64,000 nt of DNA from Candidatus Nitrosotenuis cloacae. Lineage in GTDB: Archaea > Thermoproteota > Nitrososphaeria > Nitrososphaerales > Nitrosopumilaceae. The translations under genes were made by a program, and so were the position numbers. Below the pieces are notes generated by a model. It made no database searches and was not told the origin of the DNA. It saw nothing but the letters and a program-made list of their open reading frames with translations. Where the stretch lies: contig NZ_JAPPVQ010000006.1 in assembly GCF_026768455.1 (NCBI RefSeq), forward strand, positions 1 to 64,000. The letters run 5' to 3'. This document shows, piece by piece, positions 25,901-32,488 of this stretch (position 1 is the stretch's first letter; every line of letters begins with the position of its first letter).

Positions 25901-27139
25901 CTAGTCCTTGTTGCGTTTTGGTTTCTTTGGCTTTTCCTGGTCCGCCTTTGGAACGTCGACTTCCGGCGACTGGACTTCCTGCTGAATCTCGCCAATGAGT
26001 GAGTCAAGCGCCTTTGCGGTTCTAAAGAATGCCGAGTCCCCAGACACCGCCTGGCTTTTTGCCTTGTTTAGCAGGTTCTTTGCTGCCTCTAGTTTAGTGG
26101 CGGTGCTTGCGTCCGCTCCTTGTTCCAGCTGCTGCAGCGCCGCCTCAAGTCGCGATATCTCTGATGCCATCTGCGGGTTTCTGATCTCAAGCTTGCGTTC
26201 CTGCTTTGTCTCCTTGTCTTCCCGCAACTTGTCGTCCCTTGCCTCCAGCTTTTCTGCTTCCTGTCTTGTCTCCCTGTCTGCTGCAGGCTCCGCTACAGGA
26301 TCTGCCCTTACGCTCTGGCCCGTATAGTTGCCCGCGTTTATCGTAACAGAGTAGCGTTTTATCTTGATTACAAGCTGGTTTGCGTCGCGCGTAGTCTCCA
26401 GCTCCTCCTTTATCTTGGTGAGCTTTGCAATGTCGCCATCTGACAGTCCCAGCTCATCTGCCCTGTCAAGTATGGCATCAATCTTTACGATGTAGTCGTT
26501 GACAAACGCCCTCACCCGGTCGTTTGTGCGCTGCGCAGTCTGCTCTTTGATCTGGCCTTGGATCTCCGCAATCACCGACTTTATCTCGCCGTACAGTCTT
26601 TCCACCTCTTCAAGGTTGCCAGAAGACATGCTTGCCTTTGCACTCTTGACAAGCTCGTCTGCCTTTGCAAAGTCAACCAGAAGGCCGTTCTTTGCGACAA
26701 GCGTCTTTAGCGTGTCCAGGTATTTTTCCGCCCTGATCAGGTTGTTTCTATAGTTGACCTCAAGTGCAGTCGATGTCGGCGCCACTGCCACCATCGTCTC
26801 TGCGGGTGCGGACTTTGCCTGCTGTGCCGGCTCTGAGAACGTCTGCGTTATTTGCCTGAAGATCTTCATTGCTGCCATAAAGTGCTTCTGCGCCTGCGCT
26901 GTGTTGCCGTCCTTTGCTGCCGCAATCAGGAGGTCGGTCTCAGAGTCGCCCTGCGCGAACAGTTCCTTTACGTCTGCAGACACTCCGGACGACCTGTCAA
27001 GCTGTATCTTGATCTGGCTTCTTGCCTGCGTGGCAAGGTTGACAAGCGAGTCCGTCTTTGGATCCGCATATGCTGCAGGATTGCCCGCAATCATGCTTGC
27101 TACCAGAACTAACAGTGCGATTGTAAGAATTCTTTTCAT
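25901..27139 (-). CDS. Secreted coiled-coil protein in regulator operon
   Basis: A 412-residue exported protein with a clear signal peptide (residues 1-25, ILTIALLVLVASMIAGNPAAYA). The mature part is almost all predicted helix, with tandem helical-hairpin-like units (residues about 30-110, 130-200, 205-265), then a very charged stretch around 285-330 (EAEKLEARDDKLREDKETKQERK) and a basic tail. It may be a periplasmic-like scaffold or ligand for the membrane receptor encoded upstream, whose stop codon overlaps its start (ATGA). No enzyme motif is visible and the family is not recognised. Confidence 0.75.
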   Translation of the reverse strand: MKRILTIALLVLVASMIAGNPAAYADPKTDSLVNLATQARSQIKIQLDRSSGVSADVKELFAQGDSETDLLIAAAKDGNTAQAQKHFMAAMKIFRQITQTFSEPAQQAKSAPAETMVAVAPTSTALEVNYRNNLIRAEKYLDTLKTLVAKNGLLVDFAKADELVKSAKASMSSGNLEEVERLYGEIKSVIAEIQGQIKEQTAQRTNDRVRAFVNDYIVKIDAILDRADELGLSDGDIAKLTKIKEELETTRDANQLVIKIKRYSVTINAGNYTGQSVRADPVAEPAADRETRQEAEKLEARDDKLREDKETKQERKLEIRNPQMASEISRLEAALQQLEQGADASTATKLEAAKNLLNKAKSQAVSGDSAFFRTAKALDSLIGEIQQEVQSPEVDVPKADQEKPKKPKRNKD

Positions 27140-28353
27140 TGCCCTTCCTCCCTCTTCTTTAGCTTGACCAAGTTTTGAAAGTCTTTTTTCTCTATCTCAA
27201 TAATACCTTGCCTTTCGAGGCGCTTTACTGCCCTCCACATCGTGGTCCTAGGCAGGAGGAACTTTTTGCGTAGATCGCGCTCAAATGCCTGGCCCCCGTT
27301 GTTTACCAAAAAGTCCACAAGCTGCTTGTCGTCGTCCCTCATCTGCTGGCTCGATATTGCGTCCTCTGCGTCGATGTTCTCCGACTCTGCGTCCTTTTCC
27401 AAAAGCGGATTCAGCGTCTTTTTGACTGCGCCCTTGGCCCTCTTTGCAATTAGTGTAATGGTCGTAATGGCACCCCCTATTGCGGCAATCGATGTTGCGA
27501 TTCCCACTATGTTGCTGCTAAAGTAAGTGATGGGGTTGGTAGCAGTTGTGTTCGTCTTGATGGAATTGTCTGCAGCCTCTGCAAGCGACTTTGCCTCGTT
27601 TGCCAGGCTCTCTGCGACGTCATACTTTTTGCCCTCAAACGCTCTCTTGGCGTCATCAAGTTTTTCTTTTATCTGCGACGTGGTGACTCCCCTGCTGTCA
27701 AGCTTGTTTACCATCTCGCTTACATCTTCAATCAGATTCTCAACTATTGCCCCCTTGCCGGTGACTCCAAAGAAATAATCTATTGCGTTGGGGCCGCTCA
27801 TAAGCGACAGACGTGGTTGTTCATCAACTGTAACCACAGAGTCTGGGATGCTGGTCATCCCTACGATGACCGTATTTTCCGGAAGCACGAGCGAGTATCC
27901 CACAGGCGAGTCGACCTTGAAGGTCCATATCTTGCCCTGCTTTGTGACCAGGTCGTAGCTGTCGTAGCCCACAGTGATGCTAGTTGCACCAAACGTGTCG
28001 ACCTTGGCGGTGTTGCCGTTGATCACATATGATAGTAATAGTCCGTCCTGGTCCTGCGCGACAAAGTTTTCAATTGCATTACCAAAGAGCTCGACTGTGA
28101 TTTCTGGGTCCTGCGGATTTGCCAGGGCCTCCTGTGAGACGTGAGTAGTTCCATCTGGATAAACTGTAAATTCCACAATACGCAAAGTGGCTCCAAAAGA
28201 GTGAACAGGCAGTACTACTGTAAGCAGCAGGCTTACCGCTATCAGGGGGGCTTTTAGCATTCTAATCAGGATATCTGCAATCCTTACAAAAAGCATTCCC
28301 TCCAAATCGGGTATTTCCTCTGGGTTACAGAGTACTGCCTCTTGGGTTTTCAT
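27136..28353 (-). CDS. Transmembrane receptor with cytoplasmic winged-helix DNA-binding domain
   Basis: A 405-residue protein with apparent N-in/C-in topology. A signal-anchor helix lies at about residues 33-55 (LKAPLIAVSLLLTVVLPVHS). An extracytoplasmic beta-rich domain spans about 55-200 and a helical stalk 200-265. A second helix is at about 272-300 (SNIVGIATSIAAIGGAITTITLI). The C-terminal 75 residues form a winged helix-turn-helix: DKQLVDFLVNNGGQAFERDLRKKFLLPRTTMWRAVKRLERQGIIEIEKK. This is the design of a one-component membrane sensor that regulates genes directly. GAGGT seven bases before the ATG supports the 28353 start. It is tightly coupled to genes on both sides. Confidence 0.8.
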   Translation of the reverse strand: MKTQEAVLCNPEEIPDLEGMLFVRIADILIRMLKAPLIAVSLLLTVVLPVHSFGATLRIVEFTVYPDGTTHVSQEALANPQDPEITVELFGNAIENFVAQDQDGLLLSYVINGNTAKVDTFGATSITVGYDSYDLVTKQGKIWTFKVDSPVGYSLVLPENTVIVGMTSIPDSVVTVDEQPRLSLMSGPNAIDYFFGVTGKGAIVENLIEDVSEMVNKLDSRGVTTSQIKEKLDDAKRAFEGKKYDVAESLANEAKSLAEAADNSIKTNTTATNPITYFSSNIVGIATSIAAIGGAITTITLIAKRAKGAVKKTLNPLLEKDAESENIDAEDAISSQQMRDDDKQLVDFLVNNGGQAFERDLRKKFLLPRTTMWRAVKRLERQGIIEIEKKDFQNLVKLKKREEGQ

Positions 28354-28355
28354 GG

Positions 28356-28643
28356 CTAATACCTCAGATTTAGCGAATCCAGGACGGTTTGGAACTTTCT
28401 GAATTCTTGGACAAACTCGATGCCTTTTTGGGTGATTGTATATAGTCGGTTTTTGTCGGTTCTAACGGTTTGTACCAAGCCCGCAGTTGAGAGTTTTTCG
28501 CACTTTTCGATTACCGCATAGTGCGAAAGGTTTGCTCTTCTGGAGATTGCAGAGACTATGGTTCCTTGTCTTCCGCCTTCCATCGTAACATCAAGGATAT
28601 CTCCCATGATGCCCATTTCGGACCTGTATTGTTGTTTTGACAT
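28356..28643 (-). CDS. Winged-helix transcriptional regulator
   Basis: A 95-residue single-domain DNA-binding protein: MGDILDVTMEGGRQGTIVSAISRRANLSHYAVIEKCEKLSTAGLVQTVRTDKNRLYTITQKGIEFVQEF is a winged helix of the HTH_45/ArnR1-like type common in this phylum, with a recognition helix near residue 45 and a beta wing after it. I choose ATG 28643 rather than one 20 codons upstream, because the upstream residues are unrelated to the fold and overlap the 20-bp repeat. It ends 2 bp before the membrane receptor gene, so it probably leads the operon. Confidence 0.8.
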   Translation of the reverse strand: MSKQQYRSEMGIMGDILDVTMEGGRQGTIVSAISRRANLSHYAVIEKCEKLSTAGLVQTVRTDKNRLYTITQKGIEFVQEFRKFQTVLDSLNLRY

Positions 28644-28691
28644 GCTATAGTATAGTGAGCCAGATTGATTAGGGACGTTTTGAAACCTCAA

Positions 28692-28711
28692 AGCGGAACG
28701 CATAGCGGAAC
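28692..28711 (+). repeat. 20-bp dispersed repeat, copy 1
   Basis: AGCGGAACGCATAGCGGAAC, itself two AGCGGAAC halves separated by GCAT. This copy lies 49 bp upstream of the winged-helix gene start, in its promoter region. Two further identical copies in the same orientation start 260 and 659 bp downstream. Confidence 0.85.
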
Positions 28712-28874
28712 GGATGTTTCAGTCGGTTGGAACACCAGAAAATCGGGGTTTTTCGTTGCGGGGGAGGCAGAATGGGAATTTTGGTAATGCCGGAGATTTG
28801 GCAAAAAAGCAGCTTTTGTGCTACTTTATCTTTATTAGGCGTAATCTGGTATAATTTACTGGATCCGTAACAGC

Positions 28875-29345
28875 ATGTTTGAAAAACTTAAGAGGAGTGA
28901 TTCTCCGCAACTAGATGGCGACATGATGGAGCAGGAAAAGCCCGACAGCACAGCGGAACGCATAGCGGAACAGGGCAGGACATCTGATATCGGTATCGGC
29001 GACCTCATGAACAAGCGCGCCAAGCTGGAGGAGGCAATCGACTATGTCGGCCTCATGATAAAGAACCTAAAGGACAAGCGTACCAAGCTGGAAAAGGAGA
29101 TAGAGGACGAGTCGGTCGACATCAAGAACCTAAAGGAGAAACTGGTCAAAGTCAGCGAATACATTGAGGAGGAAAACCGCGGAATACGCGACCTGTCCAA
29201 CAAGAGGGCCCAGGTGGAAAGCGAGGCAGACGAGGTAGGCAACCTAATTGGCAGCCTCAGGAACAAGCTTGCCAGCATAGACAACATAGTCGAAGGCGAG
29301 GCAACGAAGGTAAAATCCATCAAGGAATCCAGGCCAAAGGCCTAA
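28875..29345 (+). CDS. Cytoplasmic coiled-coil protein
   Basis: A 156-residue protein dominated by heptad-like coiled coil from about residue 45 to 150, with repeated blocks of the form K-R-x-K-L-E-x-E (NKRAKLEEAIDYVGLMIKNL, DKRTKLEKEIEDESVDIKNL, NKRAQVESEADEVGNLIGSL) roughly 20-30 residues apart. There is no signal peptide or membrane helix. A TATA-like GGTATAATTT lies about 22 bp before the ATG. The N-terminal linker TAERIAEQ is encoded by a copy of the 20-bp repeat. It converges on the second cdvB paralogue, so a structural role near division proteins is conceivable but unproven. Confidence 0.75.
   Translation: MFEKLKRSDSPQLDGDMMEQEKPDSTAERIAEQGRTSDIGIGDLMNKRAKLEEAIDYVGLMIKNLKDKRTKLEKEIEDESVDIKNLKEKLVKVSEYIEEENRGIRDLSNKRAQVESEADEVGNLIGSLRNKLASIDNIVEGEATKVKSIKESRPKA
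28952..28971 (+). repeat. 20-bp dispersed repeat, copy 2 (in coding sequence)
   Basis: An identical copy of AGCGGAACGCATAGCGGAAC inside the coiled-coil gene, encoding part of its flexible N-terminal region. The flanking CAC is shared with copy 3. Confidence 0.85.
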
Positions 29346-29350
29346 TTCAC

Positions 29351-29370
29351 AGCGGAACGCATAGCGGAAC
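29351..29370 (+). repeat. 20-bp dispersed repeat, copy 3
   Basis: An identical copy beginning 6 bp after the coiled-coil gene stop, between two convergent genes. It is followed by GCCCGTTTTTTAG, whose T-run may end plus-strand transcription. Confidence 0.85.
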
Positions 29371-29407
29371 GCCCGTTTTTTAGATAAAATAAGAAGGAAG
29401 AGATACT

Positions 29408-30049
29408 TTAGAGGTATCTAGTTGAGGATGCAGTTTTTGTGCTGACAGGCATCGACGGGAACTTGTCCCCAACCGATGACTCTGCAACTGCTGCTGCTTC
29501 CTCGAGAATCCTTTCGGACTCTTCGTTGGTCGTCTGGTCCATGCCAAATGCCGAATCGCCTTGGAATGACTCAGTCATTAGTCCACCTAGCATCTCTGTC
29601 ATCATACCCAATTCCCTGTCTGCCTCTGGCATGAACTTGCCAAGTGAGGATCTCAGGCTCTTCATCAGGCCGATTGTTGGTGCTATTGTGACTACCGTAT
29701 CACCTAGGTCGTGGAATGTTGTTAGTCTAAGTTCGATCTGTTCTAGCGCCATTCGTACGTTTCCTAGCATTTTTGAGACTTTGCGGACTTCGGCTAACTC
29801 GTTTGCCAATACCTTGCCGGTATGGACGTCGTGTTTCTGCGTGGCTGCAACGATTCTTTGGAATAGTTTCTCGTCGCGCTGGTGCAGCTTGGTTAGCATT
29901 CCGTCTAGTTTTGATATTTGGCCTGTCAGGTTCTTTACTGCCCCTTCTATTCGCGGCTTTAGGGCTCCCTTTGGCTTCATTATATCATTGAACTTCTCAG
30001 AAATGGTCGGAGTTGTTGGTCTTGACCATGAGTTTTGGAAGTTAGTCAT
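29408..30049 (-). CDS. ESCRT-III-like cell division protein (second CdvB paralogue)
   Basis: A 213-residue Snf7/ESCRT-III family protein, strongly similar to the product at 2288-2938 over its whole length: KPKGALKPRIEGAVKNL, ANELAEVRKVSKMLGNVRMALEQIELRLTT, SSLGKFMPEADRELGMM. The positively charged helical core and acidic regulatory C terminus suggest filament formation at membranes during division. Neither copy has a recognisable MIM2-like C-terminal motif, which might separate them from canonical CdvB. A perfect palindrome (30085-30100) lies just upstream of its likely TATA box. Confidence 0.87.
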   Translation of the reverse strand: MTNFQNSWSRPTTPTISEKFNDIMKPKGALKPRIEGAVKNLTGQISKLDGMLTKLHQRDEKLFQRIVAATQKHDVHTGKVLANELAEVRKVSKMLGNVRMALEQIELRLTTFHDLGDTVVTIAPTIGLMKSLRSSLGKFMPEADRELGMMTEMLGGLMTESFQGDSAFGMDQTTNEESERILEEAAAVAESSVGDKFPSMPVSTKTASSTRYL

Positions 30050-30084
30050 GGCTGACTTTGAGCAGTTTATTGAAATTGGACGGT

Positions 30085-30100
30085 GTGAAATCTATTTCAC
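30085..30100. promoter_or_regulatory. Palindromic operator candidate upstream of cdvB paralogue
   Basis: GTGAAAT-CT-ATTTCAC is a perfect 7+7 inverted repeat, 36-51 bp before the minus-strand start at 30049 and upstream of a TTCAATAAAC TATA-like box. The position suits a regulator that blocks or recruits TFB/TBP. Confidence 0.45.
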
Positions 30101-30208
30101 GGTCATGTCAAGGAATCCGGTTTCTGGGTATAAACTGGCCCGCCTCGAATAGAATGTGCGCAGGATACACTAGGAACGGATTTAAAATAAAAAACAAACG
30201 CTTTTAGC

Positions 30209-30307
30209 TTATTGGGCTAGGATGCTTTGTGGATGAATCTTTTTGATGTGAACTTCGATACCGTGTGAGGACGAGACCAGTTCACCGCAGCATGGACATT
30301 TTTCCAT
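30209..30307 (-). CDS. Single C2H2 zinc-finger microprotein
   Basis: A 32-residue frame, MEKCPCCGELVSSSHGIEVH... ending in SILAQ. C4-x2-C7-x12-H20-x4-H25 is an exact classical C2H2 zinc-finger spacing with the usual hydrophobic core residues between. A TATA-like box TATTTAAATA at 30337-30346 lies about 30 bp upstream, giving a leader of under ten bases. Such tiny zinc fingers may bind DNA, RNA or a protein partner. Short, but the motif spacing is very unlikely by chance. Confidence 0.7.
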   Translation of the reverse strand: MEKCPCCGELVSSSHGIEVHIKKIHPQSILAQ

Positions 30308-30336
30308 TTTTAATTGACGATACCTCAAATAAATAG

Positions 30337-30346
30337 TATTTAAATA
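30337..30346. promoter_or_regulatory. Bidirectional TATA-like box
   Basis: TATTTAAATA is palindromic and lies between the minus-strand zinc-finger microprotein and a possible plus-strand zinc-ribbon microprotein. It could direct transcription in both directions. Confidence 0.45.
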
Positions 30347-30409
30347 TTACGTTTTTTGGGCACTCGAGCTGCAAAACTTTGGATCGGGAAAATTATCCCA
30401 GAGAAGATT

Positions 30410-30502
30410 TTGCGGACGAAACAATGCAGCAGATGTGAAGGTACGAACTTTCAAATGAAAACACCAGGACCTACAGCAACGACTTGCGGAGTGTGTCATT
30501 GA
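30410..30502 (+). CDS. Possible zinc-ribbon microprotein
   Basis: A 30-residue plus-strand frame from TTG 30410 contains two Cys knuckles, CSRC at 6-9 and CGVCH at 26-30, spaced 16 residues apart as in a minimal zinc ribbon. An upstream in-frame TTG at 30356 would add 18 residues. It overlaps the 3' end of the convergent ribbon-helix-helix gene by 32 bp, and no ribosome-binding site is visible, so I am only moderately sure it is expressed. Confidence 0.35.
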   Translation: MRTKQCSRCEGTNFQMKTPGPTATTCGVCH

Positions 30503-30614
30503 TGAGGCTGGAAAAGCTCACTGAGCGATTTGTTTTTCTGATCATGTCAGCCTGGATCTTTCTCAGCACCTGCTCTATGTCTGCATCAAGTAGGATGGTA
30601 TGACGTTTGCTCAT
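30471..30614 (-). CDS. Ribbon-helix-helix-like DNA-binding protein
   Basis: A 47-residue protein, MSKRHTILLDADIEQVLRKI followed by a second helix with SVSFSSLINDTLRKSLL. One short strand and two helices match the ribbon-helix-helix fold, which acts as a dimeric repressor. A TATA-like GTATTTATTCC (30636-30646) lies about 25 bp before the ATG, implying a leaderless transcript. The frame is open further upstream, but that part is compositionally unlike a protein and crosses a GC-rich hairpin. Confidence 0.65.
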   Translation of the reverse strand: MSKRHTILLDADIEQVLRKIQADMIRKTNRSVSFSSLINDTLRKSLL

Positions 30615-30700
30615 AACATTACCCAATTCATCGCAGTATTTATTCCACAGTATGAATACCGAATGATTATCACTGTAAAGCGGCGGCAGGTGCGGACTTT

Positions 30701-30736
30701 GGCGCCTTACTGCAGGACGGCCTTTCTGCAGGCGCC
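30701..30736. promoter_or_regulatory. GC-rich hairpin between RHH gene and tfb
   Basis: GGCGCC-TTA-CTGCAG and CTGCAG-GCGCC can form an 11-bp stem with a small bulge around a 10-base loop. In an otherwise AT-rich 230-bp divergent gap it stands out. It may be a regulatory site for tfb or the ribbon-helix-helix gene, or part of an untranslated RNA. Confidence 0.4.
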
Positions 30737-30844
30737 GCGATAACCCTTTAAATACCCTGAACCGAAATTCGGCAAAAATCGGGGTTCGATACGTCATCAT
30801 AGTTAAATCTTTTTATTGAGAATCACTCAAACCCTAATGAACTT

Positions 30845-31756
30845 ATGACACAAACTTCACGAAATAGCGACCGTTGTCCACGTTGTGCTAAAGGATCAAT
30901 GTTAACAGACGGAAGCACCGGTGAGATGTTTTGTAACACTTGTGGGTTTGTTGCCACAGAACGAGTAGAGGAGGAAGGACCAGAGTGGCGTTCATTTTCA
31001 AAGGAGGAGGGAGAGAACAGGACAAGGACTGGGACTCCCACATCTCTTGCAATGCACGACATGGGACTTGCGACCATAATCGGTCAGGCAGACAAGGACG
31101 CATCGGGAAAGCCGTTGACTTCGTCCATGAAGAGCACCATCGAGCGACTCAGAACGTGGGACTCTAGAAGCCAGGTTCACGAGCCAGTGGACAGGAACTT
31201 TAGACAGGCGTTCTCCGAGCTGGACAGGCTCAAGGATAAACTGGCACTATCTGATGCGGTGATCGAAAAGACTGCCTACATCTACAGAAAGGCACTTGAC
31301 AAGGGTCTTGTCCGAGGACGCTCAATTCCAGGACTTGTGGCGGCGGCACTGTACGCTGCGTGCAGGAACACGGAGACTCCTAGGACTTTGACCGACGTCG
31401 CAAACGGAATCAACATCAAGAGAAAGGATGTCGCAAGATGTTACAGATTGCTTCTCAGGGAGCTGGATTTGAAGATGCCAGTAGTCGACCCGATCAAGGG
31501 AGTGGCAAGAATTGCAAGCATTGCGGATCTTAGCGAAAAGACGAAGAGAAAGGCACTCGAGTTCCTCAAGGAGGCAAGCAGAATCGAGGTCTCCGCAGGA
31601 AAGGACCCTATGGGACTTGCGGCGGCGGCACTGTATCTGGCGTGCGTAATGCTAGGCGAGAACAAGACACAAAAAGACATAGCGCAGGCAGCAGGCGTAA
31701 CTGAGGTAACCATCCGAAACAGGTACAAGGGCCTCAAAGAAGCGCTAAAGCTCTAA
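30845..31756 (+). CDS. tfb: Transcription initiation factor B (TFIIB homologue)
   Basis: Recruits RNA polymerase to the TBP-TATA complex. The N-terminal zinc ribbon is C11-x2-C14...C30-x2-C33, followed by the B-finger/linker (GPEWRSFSKEEG) and two cyclin folds (about residues 115-200 and 215-300), with a helix-turn-helix near the end (KTQKDIAQAAGVTEVTIRNRYKGL) that contacts the BRE. Length of 303 residues is standard. Archaea of this group carry several TFBs, so this may be a general or a specialised copy. Confidence 0.95.
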   Translation: MTQTSRNSDRCPRCAKGSMLTDGSTGEMFCNTCGFVATERVEEEGPEWRSFSKEEGENRTRTGTPTSLAMHDMGLATIIGQADKDASGKPLTSSMKSTIERLRTWDSRSQVHEPVDRNFRQAFSELDRLKDKLALSDAVIEKTAYIYRKALDKGLVRGRSIPGLVAAALYAACRNTETPRTLTDVANGINIKRKDVARCYRLLLRELDLKMPVVDPIKGVARIASIADLSEKTKRKALEFLKEASRIEVSAGKDPMGLAAAALYLACVMLGENKTQKDIAQAAGVTEVTIRNRYKGLKEALKL

Positions 31757-31793
31757 ACCCATTTTTTATTATACAACCTAGTATCAGTCCATC

Positions 31794-32231
31794 ATGGTTT
31801 TAGCTGTGAAAAAGATAATCCTCGGAATGGTCGCAGTGGCAGTAATTGGAATAGTGGCACTGATAGTGGCCCCCTCTGAGAAGGCCCCCAACACCGAGAT
31901 ATACCACGCAAGGCTTGCCGACCCCAAGCTGTACCAGGACGGGATATTCACGGACTCGTTCCACGTAAAGGGCGGCTCATACGAGTTTCGCTTTGTGCCA
32001 AACGGCGACAGCCCGCAGCTGTTGTCCATTACGCTGAACGGCCCGTCGTTTTCGTTTTCCGAGGACTATGAGCTGGAGGGCACCGCCCATGACACCGGAA
32101 TCTCCGAGTACTATACCTGGAAGTACCTTGGGGACAATACAGTCGAGGTTGCAGAGGAGCAGGAGTTGCAGATAACAATAAACCCTCACGGAAACACGAT
32201 GGGCCCAGTATCGGTATACTTGGTAGAATAA
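31794..32231 (+). CDS. Membrane-anchored extracytoplasmic protein, unknown function
   Basis: A 145-residue protein with one N-terminal transmembrane helix (ILGMVAVAVIGIVALIVA) and a beta-sandwich-like exterior domain (FHVKGGSYEFRFVPNGDSP, FSFSEDYELEGTAHDTGISEYYTWKYLGD, EQELQITINPHGN). The pattern resembles small extracellular jelly-roll domains such as those of emp24-like or proteinase-associated modules, but no family is certain. The structured RNA candidate begins directly after its stop codon. Confidence 0.7.
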   Translation: MVLAVKKIILGMVAVAVIGIVALIVAPSEKAPNTEIYHARLADPKLYQDGIFTDSFHVKGGSYEFRFVPNGDSPQLLSITLNGPSFSFSEDYELEGTAHDTGISEYYTWKYLGDNTVEVAEEQELQITINPHGNTMGPVSVYLVE

Positions 32232-32233
32232 AC

Positions 32234-32330
32234 GGCGTGGCCTCAAGCGCAGAACATGAGAGAACACCTCTCGCTCCCTAACGCCAATGCGTTCACGGGA
32301 CACAACCTAGTTCTACTGGGCCACGCGCCA
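32234..32330 (+). ncRNA. Candidate structured RNA, about 97 nt
   Basis: GCGTGGCC (32235-32242) pairs perfectly with GGCCACGC (32319-32326), closing a domain with two further hairpins: GAGAG/CTCTC (32258-32262 with 32268-32272) and an extended stem of AACGC/GCGTT with a CAAT loop, capped below by TCCC/GGGA (32275-32300). A weaker CCTAG/CTGGG hairpin competes with the closing stem. A T-run around 32403-32408 could terminate it. It matches no tRNA, 5S, SRP or RNase P pattern I know. A TATA-like GGTATACTT near 32213 lies at a suitable distance. The opposite strand would fold similarly, so orientation is inferred. Confidence 0.55.
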
Positions 32331-32455
32331 TTCAGTCGATAGGATTTATGTCCTTTCGCATCGTTTCATATAGGATTTTATGATATTTAAGATTTAGTCT
32401 GATTTTTTACACAAAAGATCCATCCATAGTGTAAGATTTTTGCACATATCCTCAA

Positions 32456-32472
32456 AACCGATATTATCGGTT
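32456..32472. promoter_or_regulatory. Perfect palindromic operator candidate
   Basis: AACCGATA-T-TATCGGTT, an 8+8 inverted repeat, ends 16 bp before the SDR start at 32489 and follows a CACATATCC TATA-like box, so it probably spans the transcription start. This is a typical repressor site. Confidence 0.55.
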
Positions 32473-32488
32473 CTCGTACACCAAAGCC

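Noticed and set aside
29346-29407. Possible mobile element between convergent genes
   Set aside because: Only the 20-bp repeat and a T-run are present; no transposase, terminal inverted repeats or target-site duplications.
32234-32330. Interpretation as a tRNA or 5S rRNA
   Set aside because: The closing stem, absence of a seven-base T loop and anticodon arm, and total layout do not match either class; it is kept as an unassigned structured RNA.
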